A DNA stretch of 11,090 nucleotides, taken from assembly GCA_003535195.1 (NCBI GenBank), contig DOHN01000211.1, positions 383 to 11,472 of the forward strand, read 5' to 3'. This DNA is from Ruminiclostridium sp. (GTDB lineage Bacteria > Bacillota > Clostridia > DSM-8532). Below, in pieces: positions 1 to 7,187 of this stretch. Position 1 is the stretch's first letter. Each line of letters starts with the position of its first letter. The position numbers and the translations under genes were made by a program. The notes beneath the pieces are model-generated. The model saw only the letters and a list, made by a program, of their open reading frames with translations. It was not told the DNA's origin and ran no database searches.

Positions 1-28
1 TTCGATTCTGATTGAGGGCTCCAGCGAA

Positions 29-65
29 TAAAGGCTTCCGAGACTTAAGGTTTTGGAAGCCTTTA
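29..65 (+). terminator. Terminator-like hairpin at the left edge
   Basis: An 11-base-pair perfect stem (29-39 pairing with 55-65, arm AAAGGCTTCC plus one T-A pair) encloses a 15-base loop. The run after the stem (AATTT) is only a weak U-tract, so termination strength is uncertain. One reading frame at the left edge ends at a TAA at 29-31, exactly where the stem begins. That would fit the hairpin closing an upstream plus-strand gene, but only nine codons are visible and the gene cannot be identified. The hairpin is symmetric enough to act on either strand. Confidence 0.5.
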
Positions 66-293
66 AATTTACAGCAATTGACCTCTACATGAATTATTGT
101 TTTTTTCCATGAGCCAATTCTTCAGCTTTGCAAAATATTTCCAAACTCCATAGGTAGAAATTTTTATTCATTGTAGTCCTTTATGTAGTTGCTATTAGCC
201 GCAGCCATATTTTTTCCATAGAAAAAACTAACACTATCCCAATAGTCTCATAATGATGCACAAGAACTTATATAGTATGATCAAAATGATACC

Positions 294-321
294 TTGAAAA
301 TGCACGAGGCCCTCAATTAAT
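294..321 (+). promoter_or_regulatory. Weak candidate sigma-A type promoter
   Basis: TTGAAA (294-299, five of six matches to the -35 consensus) is followed after 16 bases by ATTAAT (316-321, four of six matches to the -10 consensus). A second, weaker pair is TTGCAA (332-337) with TTTTAT (355-360) at 17 bases. In AT-rich DNA such matches arise easily by chance, so this only points to the likeliest region for transcription of the kinase genes to start. Confidence 0.2.
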
Positions 322-438
322 CAGTTTCGTATTGCAAAAAAATGATCAAATTCATTTTATCGCGATATTGACGGCCAGGTAAACAGGAATTTTTTGTAAA
401 TAGCGAAAATTCAGGTGCTAAGTTGCTTAGCGTGTAAA

Positions 439-454
439 CATACGATCCTGTATG
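439..454. promoter_or_regulatory. Short inverted repeat before dhaK, possible operator
   Basis: CATAC, six bases, GTATG: a perfect five-base-arm dyad just upstream of the AAAGGGG ribosome binding site of the first gene. Its size suits a dimeric helix-turn-helix regulator such as the Fis-type protein encoded at 2157-3845, but no second identical copy was found, so the role is a guess. Confidence 0.2.
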
Positions 455-470
455 AAAGGGGTACATAGAT

Positions 471-1460
471 ATGAAAAAAATCATCAACAGCCCGAACGAC
501 GTAGTATCCGAAATGCTGCAAGGTCTGGCGAAATCCAATCCAGCTGTTGTTTATGGCGGCGAAGGAATCGAAGTTATTTCCAGAAAAGAAAAGAAACAGA
601 ATAAGGTTGGCGTTATTTCCGGCGGCGGAGCAGGTCATGAGCCTTTGCATGGTGGATATGTCGGCTATGGAATGCTTGATGCGGCAGTATCGGGCAATGT
701 TTTCGCATCTCCTTCTCCCGACCGTATTATTGAGGGGATAAAAGCGGCGGACAGCGGTGCTGGCGTACTGATGGTTATCAAGAATTATTCCGGCGATATC
801 ATGAACTTCCAGATGGCAGGAGAACTGGCCGAGATGGAAGGCATCAAAATAGCTTATGTTGTGGTCAAGGATGATGTGGCCGTTCCAGACAGCACTTTTT
901 CCACAGGACGCCGTGGTATTGCGGGTACTGTTTTTGTACATAAGATTGCCGGTGCTGCCGCTGAACAGGGCAAAAACCTGGAAGAAGTTCAGGCATTAGC
1001 GCAGAAAACCATTGACAACGTCCGTTCCATGGGCATGGCCATGACTCCCTGTATTCTGCCGGGCGTGGGCAAGGCTGGATTTACTTTGGGTGAAGATGAA
1101 GTTGAAATCGGCATGGGCATCCACGGCGAACCCGGGATCAACCGCGAACCGATCACCCCGGCAAAAGAATTAGCCGAAAAATTATTAAACCGTATCCTGG
1201 CAGACTACGATTTCAGCGGAAGCGAGGTTGCGGTCATGGTTAACGGCCTTGGCGGAACTCCGCTGATGGAATTATACATTATGTATAATGAAGTGGAAAA
1301 ATTCCTGAGTGAAAAAGGCATCAAGATTTATCGTTCCTTCGTTGGCAACTATACTACTTCTCTTGAAATGGCCGGCTGCTCTGTCACCCTGCTTAAATTG
1401 GATGATGAGCTGAAAGGCTGTCTTGATTATAAATCCGATGCGCCGGCATTTAAAATTTGA
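471..1460 (+). CDS. dhaK: Dihydroxyacetone kinase subunit DhaK (DhaK1 family)
   Basis: Substrate-binding subunit of a two-part dihydroxyacetone-type kinase, 329 residues against 356 in E. coli DhaK. In this family the ketone is held covalently as a hemiaminal on an active-site histidine while DhaL supplies the phosphate. The key residues are present at the same numbers as in E. coli: GGGAGHEP with His56 (51-58), KNYSGD with Asp109 (104-109), and GMGIHGEPG with the covalent-binding His218 (214-222). The N-terminus [12 protein letters not shown] and the C-terminal [10 protein letters not shown] stretch are also typical. The start ATG follows AAAGGGG at 455-461. The downstream dhaL begins 11 bases after the stop and its ribosome site overlaps the stop, so the two are translationally linked. 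No dhaM phosphoryl-donor gene is visible. The true substrate may be a relative of dihydroxyacetone rather than dihydroxyacetone itself. Confidence 0.93.
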   Translation: MKKIINSPNDVVSEMLQGLAKSNPAVVYGGEGIEVISRKEKKQNKVGVISGGGAGHEPLHGGYVGYGMLDAAVSGNVFASPSPDRIIEGIKAADSGAGVLMVIKNYSGDIMNFQMAGELAEMEGIKIAYVVVKDDVAVPDSTFSTGRRGIAGTVFVHKIAGAAAEQGKNLEEVQALAQKTIDNVRSMGMAMTPCILPGVGKAGFTLGEDEVEIGMGIHGEPGINREPITPAKELAEKLLNRILADYDFSGSEVAVMVNGLGGTPLMELYIMYNEVEKFLSEKGIKIYRSFVGNYTTSLEMAGCSVTLLKLDDELKGCLDYKSDAPAFKI

Positions 1461-1471
1461 GGTGAATAAAA

Positions 1472-2119
1472 ATGAGCTTTGTATTGACGTCTAACGACTA
1501 TGTTGAATATATCAAACTTGCTGCAAAGAAGATCCATGATAACGGCGATTATATCACCGGGCTGGATGCAATTACTGGTGATGGCGATCACTGGGCGAAT
1601 ATTAATATGGGATTTGAAAATCTGGTGGCAGTCGCCGATGAAATGTGTAAAATGCCTTTGGATGGCGTGTTTAAGAAAATCGGCATGCTGATGATGAGCA
1701 AGATCGGAGGAAGCTCAGGGATACTCTATGGCGGAGCCTATTTGGCAGCGGCCAAGAGCATCGCTGGTAAATCAAGCATCGGCAGCGGGGAGTTATGCGG
1801 CTCTCTGGAAGCTATGGTGAACGATATGATGGCTCGCGGCAAAGCAGAGCCCGGCTTCAAAACCATGATCGATTCGCTGCATCCTGCTGTACAGGCATAT
1901 AAAAAGGCGCTGGCTGACGGCAAGAGTGATGCGCAGACCATGGAATCGGTGAAAAAAGCCGCCATTGACGGAGCAGAGGCCACCAAGGGCATGGAAGCCG
2001 TCAAGGGACGGGCCAGCTATCAGACCAATAAGGGCGTCGGACATTTAGACCCCGGTGCCGTCACCATGAGCTATCAGATCGTATGCCTATGCGATTATAT
2101 TAAAGATAAGCTGCTTTAA
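1472..2119 (+). CDS. dhaL: Dihydroxyacetone kinase subunit DhaL
   Basis: Nucleotide-binding subunit (DAK2/DhaL domain, 215 residues, usual length about 210) that transfers phosphate to the substrate held by DhaK. The magnesium/ADP site is clear: LDAITGDGDH at 31-40 gives Asp32, Asp37 and Asp39, matching Asp30, Asp35 and Asp37 of E. coli. SKIGGSSG (76-83), RGKAEPGFKTM (122-132) and KGRASY...GHLDPGA (178-196) are the other DhaL signatures. In PTS-type systems DhaL keeps its ADP and is rephosphorylated by DhaM, whereas ATP-type systems exchange nucleotide. Which type this is cannot be read here because dhaM is absent from the window. Tryptophan follows the GDGDH motif (residue 41), where E. coli has glycine. 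GAGGTGA at 1459-1465 is the ribosome site for ATG 1472. Confidence 0.93.
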   Translation: MSFVLTSNDYVEYIKLAAKKIHDNGDYITGLDAITGDGDHWANINMGFENLVAVADEMCKMPLDGVFKKIGMLMMSKIGGSSGILYGGAYLAAAKSIAGKSSIGSGELCGSLEAMVNDMMARGKAEPGFKTMIDSLHPAVQAYKKALADGKSDAQTMESVKKAAIDGAEATKGMEAVKGRASYQTNKGVGHLDPGAVTMSYQIVCLCDYIKDKLL

Positions 2120-2143
2120 TCTACAGCCTAAAATATTTAAATT

Positions 2144-2150
2144 GGAGGTG
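2144..2150 (+). promoter_or_regulatory. Ribosome binding site fixing a TTG start
   Basis: GGAGGTG lies six bases before TTG 2157. The frame is open further upstream, with a TTG at 2142, but that start would put the Shine-Dalgarno sequence inside the coding region. The start at 2157 is therefore preferred. An ATG at 2166 is too far away. Confidence 0.7.
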
Positions 2151-2156
2151 ACAATT

Positions 2157-3845
2157 TTGGAGCTAATGGCGATTAAAGAAAGCGCGGATCAGATTGCGAC
2201 AACTATCAGCAAGATCATGGAAGTAGATGTGGTTGTTGTGGACAACCGTTTAAACCGAATTGCAGATACCTTTAAATATCCGGAGAAACAGATTGAGATC
2301 CGCACCAGTTCTATTGTTGGCAGCATTATTGTCACAGGTCGTCCCCTTGTTATCGAAGATAAGCGGTATTCTGACGCATGTCAGAGCTGCCCGGACTTCA
2401 GGTCCTGTGATATGGAAAGCATCATTGGCGTTCCCATACTTCATAAGGATAATGTCATGGGTGCAGTGGCACTCATCGCCCCGCCCCATCGAATGCATGA
2501 TTTTATGAAGAGCACCAATCATATTATGGAATTTCTTAAAAAGATGGCGCAGCTGCTTTCCAGTGAATTACAGGCCACAGAAAGCGATCAGTTACTAAAT
2601 AAAATGCATGATGAGCGGGAAGCGATGCTCAGCTCAATCCATGAAGCCATCGCGCTGATTAACGAAGACGGATACATAAGCTACTGCAATAGCCTGTTTT
2701 TTTCTTATTTTTCCGATAAAGAGCCCATCCTTAACAAACCCATCAACGAAATTTTGAGGCAGGGCTTTGTGGATGAATTTTTAAAGACGAAAGAAAGTTT
2801 TATTGACAAGCTGTTCTATTATGAACGGGAAAGCAAGGGCTTTGATTTCTTATGCTCCGCTCATAAAATCGGAATAGCCGGTAATCGCCAGGGCGCTATA
2901 TTTGTACTGCGGGAAATCAACCAGGCTAAGCCGTATATGAACTGGACTCAAACGTTAGAGGACGATTATCTGGATTCTTTATTCGGCGTAAGCGCTCCCA
3001 TGATCAAAGCCAAACACAAAGTGCAGAGTATCATCGGCAGCGGTGAGAGCGCTTTGCTGGTTGGAACCTCCAAGGGGAGGCTTCGCAGCCTGGCTCATAA
3101 AATTTATCTCTACTCCGCAAGCAATAAGCGCAATTATTTTGATATAGATTGTAATGGTGATAAAAATCTTGTCGAGCTTGAGATGCTGGGGAAGGAGAAT
3201 TTTGAACCCGGTAAAATTCGTTTTGCTCACAAAGGAACACTTTGTATTCATTCTATTGACCAGCTCCCCCTTTACTTGCAGCGCAAATTGGACAAGTTTT
3301 TGGTGAGCCGGGTCTTAGACGGTAATAGGGACTTTGTCATCGACGTTCGGATCATTGCCACCACGACCCGGAACTTAAAACGGTTGGTGGAAAAGGGATT
3401 TTTTTTGGAATCCCTATATGAACATATTTCTTCAACCAGTATTATCCTTCCCGATATCACCGACAACCAGGAGGATATCAGGTTCTTTTTGAACAGGAGC
3501 TTTACCTTTTACAAGGAAAAGCATAACTGTCAAAACCTGCAGATTGATGAAGATGCATTAATGTCTCTTTGCAAATATACTTGGACCGAGGATATCTCCC
3601 AGCTTGAAAAAATTGCTGAATACCTCATCATCCATGCAGAAAACGATCAAATTACCATGGAATCATTAAATAGTCTTCCAATGAGGTCGCAAAAGGCAGA
3701 ATCCTTTAAATCCATTGATAAACACAATAAAGAACGGATAGAGGAATTGATCAAACGGGGGAAATCCCGGGATGAAATTGCTCAAATCCTTGGAATTAGC
3801 CGTGCCACGCTATTTCGGTGGTTAAAAAAATATAATATCAACTAA
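2157..3845 (+). CDS. DhaR-like GAF-PAS-AAA-Fis regulator with a degenerate AAA+ domain
   Basis: Predicted cytoplasmic transcription regulator, 562 residues from the TTG start. An N-terminal GAF-like sensor (about 10-140) carries a cysteine cluster C75-x2-C78-x5-C84. A PAS-like segment follows (about 155-255), then a domain laid out like the sigma-54 activator AAA+ ATPase (about 270-500), and a C-terminal Fis-type helix-turn-helix (about 525-560, RDEIAQILGISRATLFRWLKK). The ATPase motifs are eroded. The Walker A position reads GTSKGRL instead of GESGTGKE. No GAFTGA loop is present between 345 and 360. The Walker B position reads GTLCIHSIDQLP where GTLFLDEI is expected. The protein is therefore unlikely to hydrolyse ATP or to contact sigma-54. 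E. coli DhaR has the same domain order, works with sigma-70, and is switched by DhaK and DhaL. Lying directly after dhaL, this protein probably answers to the same kinase pair. It could be an activator or a repressor. Confidence 0.85.
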   Translation: MELMAIKESADQIATTISKIMEVDVVVVDNRLNRIADTFKYPEKQIEIRTSSIVGSIIVTGRPLVIEDKRYSDACQSCPDFRSCDMESIIGVPILHKDNVMGAVALIAPPHRMHDFMKSTNHIMEFLKKMAQLLSSELQATESDQLLNKMHDEREAMLSSIHEAIALINEDGYISYCNSLFFSYFSDKEPILNKPINEILRQGFVDEFLKTKESFIDKLFYYERESKGFDFLCSAHKIGIAGNRQGAIFVLREINQAKPYMNWTQTLEDDYLDSLFGVSAPMIKAKHKVQSIIGSGESALLVGTSKGRLRSLAHKIYLYSASNKRNYFDIDCNGDKNLVELEMLGKENFEPGKIRFAHKGTLCIHSIDQLPLYLQRKLDKFLVSRVLDGNRDFVIDVRIIATTTRNLKRLVEKGFFLESLYEHISSTSIILPDITDNQEDIRFFLNRSFTFYKEKHNCQNLQIDEDALMSLCKYTWTEDISQLEKIAEYLIIHAENDQITMESLNSLPMRSQKAESFKSIDKHNKERIEELIKRGKSRDEIAQILGISRATLFRWLKKYNIN

Positions 3846-3861
3846 AACTTAGGAGGCAACA

Positions 3862-4347
3862 ATGATTAAAAACACACCTAGTAAGACAAGTGACAAGACA
3901 GAATTGATCAGGGGCGCAATTGAGCATCGTGCAACATGGTTCGCTCTGCTCATCGAAGAAGCTCGCAAGCAGGGGCTGGATACATCCTTTGCCCATGAAG
4001 CAATCAGAAGATGCGGTGCTTTCCACGGCAACAACAAATTTCCCAAGACCGATGATCTCACCACTTTTTCTCCTGCATTTGCCAATGAAGATGTAATCAA
4101 TGCATTCGAGATGGAACTTTTGGAGAACAATGAAAAGCATTTGCATATTGATTTCCATTATTGCCCTTTGGTAGCCGCATGGAAAAAGCTCGGCCTGCCT
4201 GAAGAGGATATGCCTGAGCTTTGCGATATCGCTATGGACGGCGACCGCGGCATCATCAGCACCTATCCTAACTTTACTTTCAACCTTGGCAAGACCATCG
4301 CCAAAGGCGACGATGTATGCCAGATCCGCATCGACAAAGTAAAGTAG
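3862..4347 (+). CDS. L-2-amino-thiazoline-4-carboxylic acid (ATC) hydrolase family protein
   Basis: A soluble 161-residue protein resembling the ATC_hydrolase family, named after Pseudomonas AtcB, which opens the thiazoline ring of ATC to N-carbamoyl-L-cysteine. The recognisable part is the C-terminal half: HYCPLVAAWKKLGLP (99-113), PELCDIAMDGDRGI (118-131) and GKTIAKGDDVCQIRI (143-157). These contain Cys101, Cys121 and Cys153 plus the acidic pair Asp126/Asp128, the pattern of conserved residues expected for the family. No signal peptide or membrane segment is seen. AGGAGG (3851-3856) lies five bases before the ATG, 16 bases after the regulator gene, and the M20 gene follows within 40 bases. 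Most members of this family in anaerobes have no tested activity, so the family call is good but ATC as the substrate is only a possibility. Confidence 0.8.
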   Translation: MIKNTPSKTSDKTELIRGAIEHRATWFALLIEEARKQGLDTSFAHEAIRRCGAFHGNNKFPKTDDLTTFSPAFANEDVINAFEMELLENNEKHLHIDFHYCPLVAAWKKLGLPEEDMPELCDIAMDGDRGIISTYPNFTFNLGKTIAKGDDVCQIRIDKVK

Positions 4348-4370
4348 ACGACATCTATCAGTCTTAATTT

Positions 4371-4376
4371 TGAGGT
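4371..4376 (+). promoter_or_regulatory. Ribosome binding site fixing the M20 start
   Basis: TGAGGT lies eight bases before ATG 4385. An in-frame TTG at 4370 overlaps this site and is rejected as a start. Confidence 0.6.
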
Positions 4377-4384
4377 ACACAAAA

Positions 4385-5830
4385 ATGAGCAAAAATTTGG
4401 AAATGCGCCAAAAAATCGATCAGTGGATCAACACGGTCAGGCAGCAGTATATCGATGACGTTGTTGGTGCAGTCAGTATCCCGAGCGTTTCCGTCTTTTC
4501 GGAAGGCAAATATCCCTTTGGTGAAGCTTGCGCAAAAATGCTGGATTATATGGAGAGTTGCACCAAAAAATATGGTTTCAACTATACCAATCACGAGTAC
4601 TATTGCGGGACCAGCTTAATCAAAGGCTCCAAAGGAAAAGGCGAAATCGGAATGTTCGGCCATACTGATGTAGTTGAAGCCGGCGAAGACTGGACCGTTG
4701 AACCATTTTGCGGCCAGGCGAAAGATGGATATATCGTTGGTCGCGGCAGCAATGACAATAAAGGCTCAACTTTTGCCTGCATTTATGCGATGCGATTTTT
4801 CAAAGAAAATAATATTCAGCTTAAGAATAATGTCCGGCTTCTGTATGGATGCAATGAGGAAGCCGGTATGGAAGACATTAAGTACTATGGCAAAGAATAC
4901 GGGTTTCCGACCCTTACCATCGTGCCCGATTCCTGGTTTCCTATCAGTAAATCTGAAAAAGGTGTAATCAATCTTACCGTGGACGCGCCGGTAGGCAGCG
5001 GGAATCTCCTTTTGTTCCAGGCCGGCGAAAATGGGATCACCATCCCTAATAAGGCAGTCTGCGTTATTTCCGGTTATACATTGGAGCAGATTCAAAATGC
5101 CGCAGAGACTTATTCTAATATCCATGCGGAGGCACACAAAGACGGCGTTTTGATTACGGCGGCAGGAATCGCCAAGCATGCGGCATTCCCGGAAGGCTCT
5201 GTGAACGCCATCGGCGTACTGGCGTCCTTCCTGCTGGCAGAAAACCTTGTATATGGCGATGCCAAGTCCGTTTTGGAATTCGTATCCAACAGTCTGTCGG
5301 ATTATTATGGAAAAGCGTTAAATATCGATTTTCACGATGATTCGGCAGGAAGAACTTCTCACACCATTGCGATGATGGAATTAATAGATCAGAAGATGGA
5401 AATGCATTTCAACGTCCGTTATCCGGCCGCCCCTTCCATTGATGGGGACATGCTCTATGAAAGATTCATGAGCTATTTTGATAAACCGTTTCTGACCAAA
5501 GGATCATCCAGACACAGCCGTCCACATGCCGTCGACATCAACCATCCTGTGGTCGATATCTTCTGCGGCATTTCAAGTGAAATTTTAGGCCAGCCGCTGA
5601 AGCCTTTTGCACAGGCCGGCGGCACATACACCTGTGCGACCCCGAACTCATTTGCCGCGGGCCCCGCCGTTCATGGACGGGAGCAGCAGCTCTTCAAGCA
5701 AGAAGGGCACGGCGGCGCTCATCAACCGGATGAATGCATGGAGATCGAGGTCCTGCTCAATGGCATCAGGATTTATATCCTGGCACTTCTGGCTATTGAT
5801 GAATGGCTGGATCATGAACTCTCGAAATAA
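4385..5830 (+). CDS. M20 family metallohydrolase (PepV/Sapep-like dipeptidase or amidohydrolase)
   Basis: Zinc-dependent cytoplasmic hydrolase of 481 residues, the size of PepV/Sapep-type dipeptidases. The metal and catalytic residues of the M20 fold are all present: His93 in MFGHTDVVEAG (90-100), bridging Asp124 in GRGSNDNKG (119-127), Glu158/Glu159 in GCNEEAG (155-161), Asp182 in VPDSWFP (180-186), and His446 in GAHQPDE (444-450). GRGSNDNKG differs from the more usual GRGTSDDKG but keeps the metal aspartate. The lid domain is about residues 195-380. No signal peptide is seen. It likely cleaves a dipeptide, N-acyl or N-carbamoyl amino acid. Its place directly after an ATC-hydrolase-family gene suggests it may act on that protein's product, as the M20-type AtcC amidohydrolase does on N-carbamoyl-L-cysteine. 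Sequence features favour the PepV-like branch, so a peptide or amide substrate is equally possible. Confidence 0.88.
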   Translation: MSKNLEMRQKIDQWINTVRQQYIDDVVGAVSIPSVSVFSEGKYPFGEACAKMLDYMESCTKKYGFNYTNHEYYCGTSLIKGSKGKGEIGMFGHTDVVEAGEDWTVEPFCGQAKDGYIVGRGSNDNKGSTFACIYAMRFFKENNIQLKNNVRLLYGCNEEAGMEDIKYYGKEYGFPTLTIVPDSWFPISKSEKGVINLTVDAPVGSGNLLLFQAGENGITIPNKAVCVISGYTLEQIQNAAETYSNIHAEAHKDGVLITAAGIAKHAAFPEGSVNAIGVLASFLLAENLVYGDAKSVLEFVSNSLSDYYGKALNIDFHDDSAGRTSHTIAMMELIDQKMEMHFNVRYPAAPSIDGDMLYERFMSYFDKPFLTKGSSRHSRPHAVDINHPVVDIFCGISSEILGQPLKPFAQAGGTYTCATPNSFAAGPAVHGREQQLFKQEGHGGAHQPDECMEIEVLLNGIRIYILALLAIDEWLDHELSK

Positions 5831-5869
5831 CACACAAGATGTTATTAATAATTTTAGGAGGAGTTTAGA

Positions 5870-7036
5870 ATGAAGAAAAAACTTTGCATGCTACTGGCAC
5901 TTTTGCTGGTAGTCACAACTCTTGGAGCTTGTGGAAACGGAGCGGCTCCAGCATCTACAGCTTCGGCATCGGCTTCGGGTGGGAACCCCACCGACAAAAC
6001 CCCCATTAAGGTCGCTGTTGCAGGTCCTCTGACCGGTAACTACTCGGAATATGGCATTGGCTTTGATGCAGCCTGCAAAATTATGGTGGACAAGTGGAAC
6101 AAAGACGGAGGCATCAACGGCAGACCCATTGAGCTGCTTTCCTATGATGAAAAGAGTTCCACTGAAGAAGGCCTTGCAATTGCTCAGCTCCTTTGCGGAG
6201 AAGACAATTTCTATGGAGTTGTCGGTCATTTCTCTGCTTCCATGGCTGTCGGCACTTTGTACACCGAGGAAAGAGTTCCCTTGATTTCTGCCTCTTCCTC
6301 CTCTGCCGGCTTCACCGGACAGGGCGACTGCTGCTTCCGCCTGAATGCAACCATCTCAACCGAGACAATGGGTATGCTTGAGTGTGCAAAGACTGCAGGA
6401 AAAACCAAACTGGGTGTCGTTTATCTGAACAACGACTGGGGCAGAAATGCCTATGACAATCTTAAGACTCTGCTGCAAGAAAAAGGCAACGAGGATTGGG
6501 AAATTGTTGACGCCGAAGAAATTGCAGGCGGCGACATGGACTACAACGCAGTTATCAGTAACTTAAACGCAGCTGGTGCCGAGACGGCCATCATGTTCTG
6601 CTATTATGACTCTGTGGTTCCCTTTACCATCAAGGCCCGTACCGTTATGCCTGACCTGAATATCGTCTGCGGCGTTAACTGCTACAATGACACATTCCTT
6701 AAGGTCGGTGGCAAAGACGTCGAAGGCTGCATGGCTCCTTCAGTTTTCGCAGCTGTTTCTGATGACCCTGATGTAAAATACTTTGTAGATGAATACAAAG
6801 CAAGAACCACCCAGGTACCCAGCTCACTGACCGCACAGGCTTATGATGCTATGGGCGTTCTTTTGACAGCCATCGCTGAGAACAATGGTGAACTGGATAA
6901 AGAGGCTATTTTAAAGTCAATCCAGAATAATGATTATAAGGGTGTTACCGGTTCATGCTCATTTAGTGAAAACCGGGATGCAACAAGGAACTTCTCTCCC
7001 ATGGTCGTTTCTAATGGTCAATGGATCTACTATTAA
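5870..7036 (+). CDS. Branched-chain amino acid type ABC importer, substrate-binding lipoprotein
   Basis: Extracellular ligand-capturing component (type I periplasmic-binding fold, Leu/Ile/Val-binding protein family), 388 residues. A lipoprotein signal peptide is plain: MKKK, a hydrophobic core, then the lipobox LGAC with the lipidated Cys21. A Ser/Ala-rich linker (about 24-40) leads to the mature domain, which opens with IKVAVAGPLTGNYSEYG (46-62). GHFSAS (119-124) and SASSSS (140-145) sit where family members use small hydroxyl residues to hold the carboxylate and amino groups of an amino-acid ligand, so an alpha-amino acid or close derivative is plausible. Other members bind amides, urea or aromatic acids. 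AGGAGGAG at 5856-5863 precedes the ATG. The gene starts 39 bases after the M20 stop and is followed by a hairpin before the permease genes, which fits higher expression of this subunit. Confidence 0.93.
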   Translation: MKKKLCMLLALLLVVTTLGACGNGAAPASTASASASGGNPTDKTPIKVAVAGPLTGNYSEYGIGFDAACKIMVDKWNKDGGINGRPIELLSYDEKSSTEEGLAIAQLLCGEDNFYGVVGHFSASMAVGTLYTEERVPLISASSSSAGFTGQGDCCFRLNATISTETMGMLECAKTAGKTKLGVVYLNNDWGRNAYDNLKTLLQEKGNEDWEIVDAEEIAGGDMDYNAVISNLNAAGAETAIMFCYYDSVVPFTIKARTVMPDLNIVCGVNCYNDTFLKVGGKDVEGCMAPSVFAAVSDDPDVKYFVDEYKARTTQVPSSLTAQAYDAMGVLLTAIAENNGELDKEAILKSIQNNDYKGVTGSCSFSENRDATRNFSPMVVSNGQWIYY

Positions 7037-7072
7037 TTGTTTCTAATAATTTTGCTAATATCCATTCCCTGA

Positions 7073-7097
7073 CGGCGGGGTTCATTCAACCCCGCCG
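7073..7097 (+). terminator. GC-rich hairpin between binding-protein and permease genes
   Basis: A ten-base-pair perfect stem (7073-7082 with 7088-7097, CGGCGGGGTT and its complement) closes a five-base loop. The following bases (CGGGTCCTTCTT) lack a proper T-run, so this is probably an mRNA-stabilising structure or a leaky terminator rather than a full stop. Such elements after the binding-protein gene of ABC importer operons favour excess binding protein over the membrane parts. The rest of the 158-base gap (7037-7194) shows no gene. Confidence 0.65.
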
Positions 7098-7181
7098 CCG
7101 GGTCCTTCTTAATCCCGAAGACAAGCAGCGTCTGGCAACAGGGCTGATGAAATAGAAGAATGGCCGTTAGCCAAAAAACTT

Positions 7182-7187
7182 GAGGAG
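7182..7187 (+). promoter_or_regulatory. Ribosome binding site fixing the livH start
   Basis: GAGGAG lies seven bases before ATG 7195. An in-frame TTG at 7180 overlaps it and would add five hydrophilic residues ahead of a normal LivH N-terminus, so ATG 7195 is preferred. Confidence 0.65.

Larger units (their letters stand above)
66..470. other. AT-rich non-coding leader upstream of the cluster
   Basis: About 400 bases without a convincing gene, visibly richer in A and T than the coding sequence that follows. Open frames here are short, lack ribosome binding sites, or run antisense into dhaK, so they are dismissed. The stretch most likely carries the promoter and operators of the cluster. ATGATCAAA occurs at 278-286 and again at 342-350. 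Two short inverted repeats with five-base arms and six-base gaps lie at 341-356 (AATGA/TCATT) and 439-454 (CATAC/GTATG). No T-box, riboswitch or tRNA fold was recognised by eye. Confidence 0.6.

Noticed and set aside
2..31. Possible 3' end of an upstream gene, ending in TAA at 29-31
   Set aside because: Only nine codons are visible and another frame stops nearby, so a coding call cannot be supported. It is mentioned only as context for the hairpin.
413..427. Possible sigma-54 (-24/-12) promoter, AGGTGC-like then TTGCT, before dhaK
   Set aside because: The spacing between the GG and GC elements is nine bases instead of ten and the -24 element matches poorly. The local regulator also lacks the GAFTGA loop needed to work with sigma-54.
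411..941. Minus-strand open frame of 176 codons opposite dhaK
   Set aside because: It lies antisense to a clear DhaK gene with all catalytic residues, resembles no family, and lacks a ribosome binding site.
471..2119. Reading the kinase pair as proof of glycerol or dihydroxyacetone fermentation
   Set aside because: No dhaM, glycerol dehydrogenase, glycerol dehydratase or propanediol dehydrogenase is present in the window; the neighbours point to amino-acid-like substrates instead.
2142..2156. Longer N-terminus of the regulator from TTG 2142
   Set aside because: The added codons overlap the GGAGGTG ribosome binding site, so TTG 2157 is the better start.
3838..4392. Minus-strand open frame of 184 codons opposite the ATC-hydrolase-family gene
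   Set aside because: The plus strand encodes a recognisable family protein with a good ribosome site; the reverse frame has no family resemblance and is a shadow.
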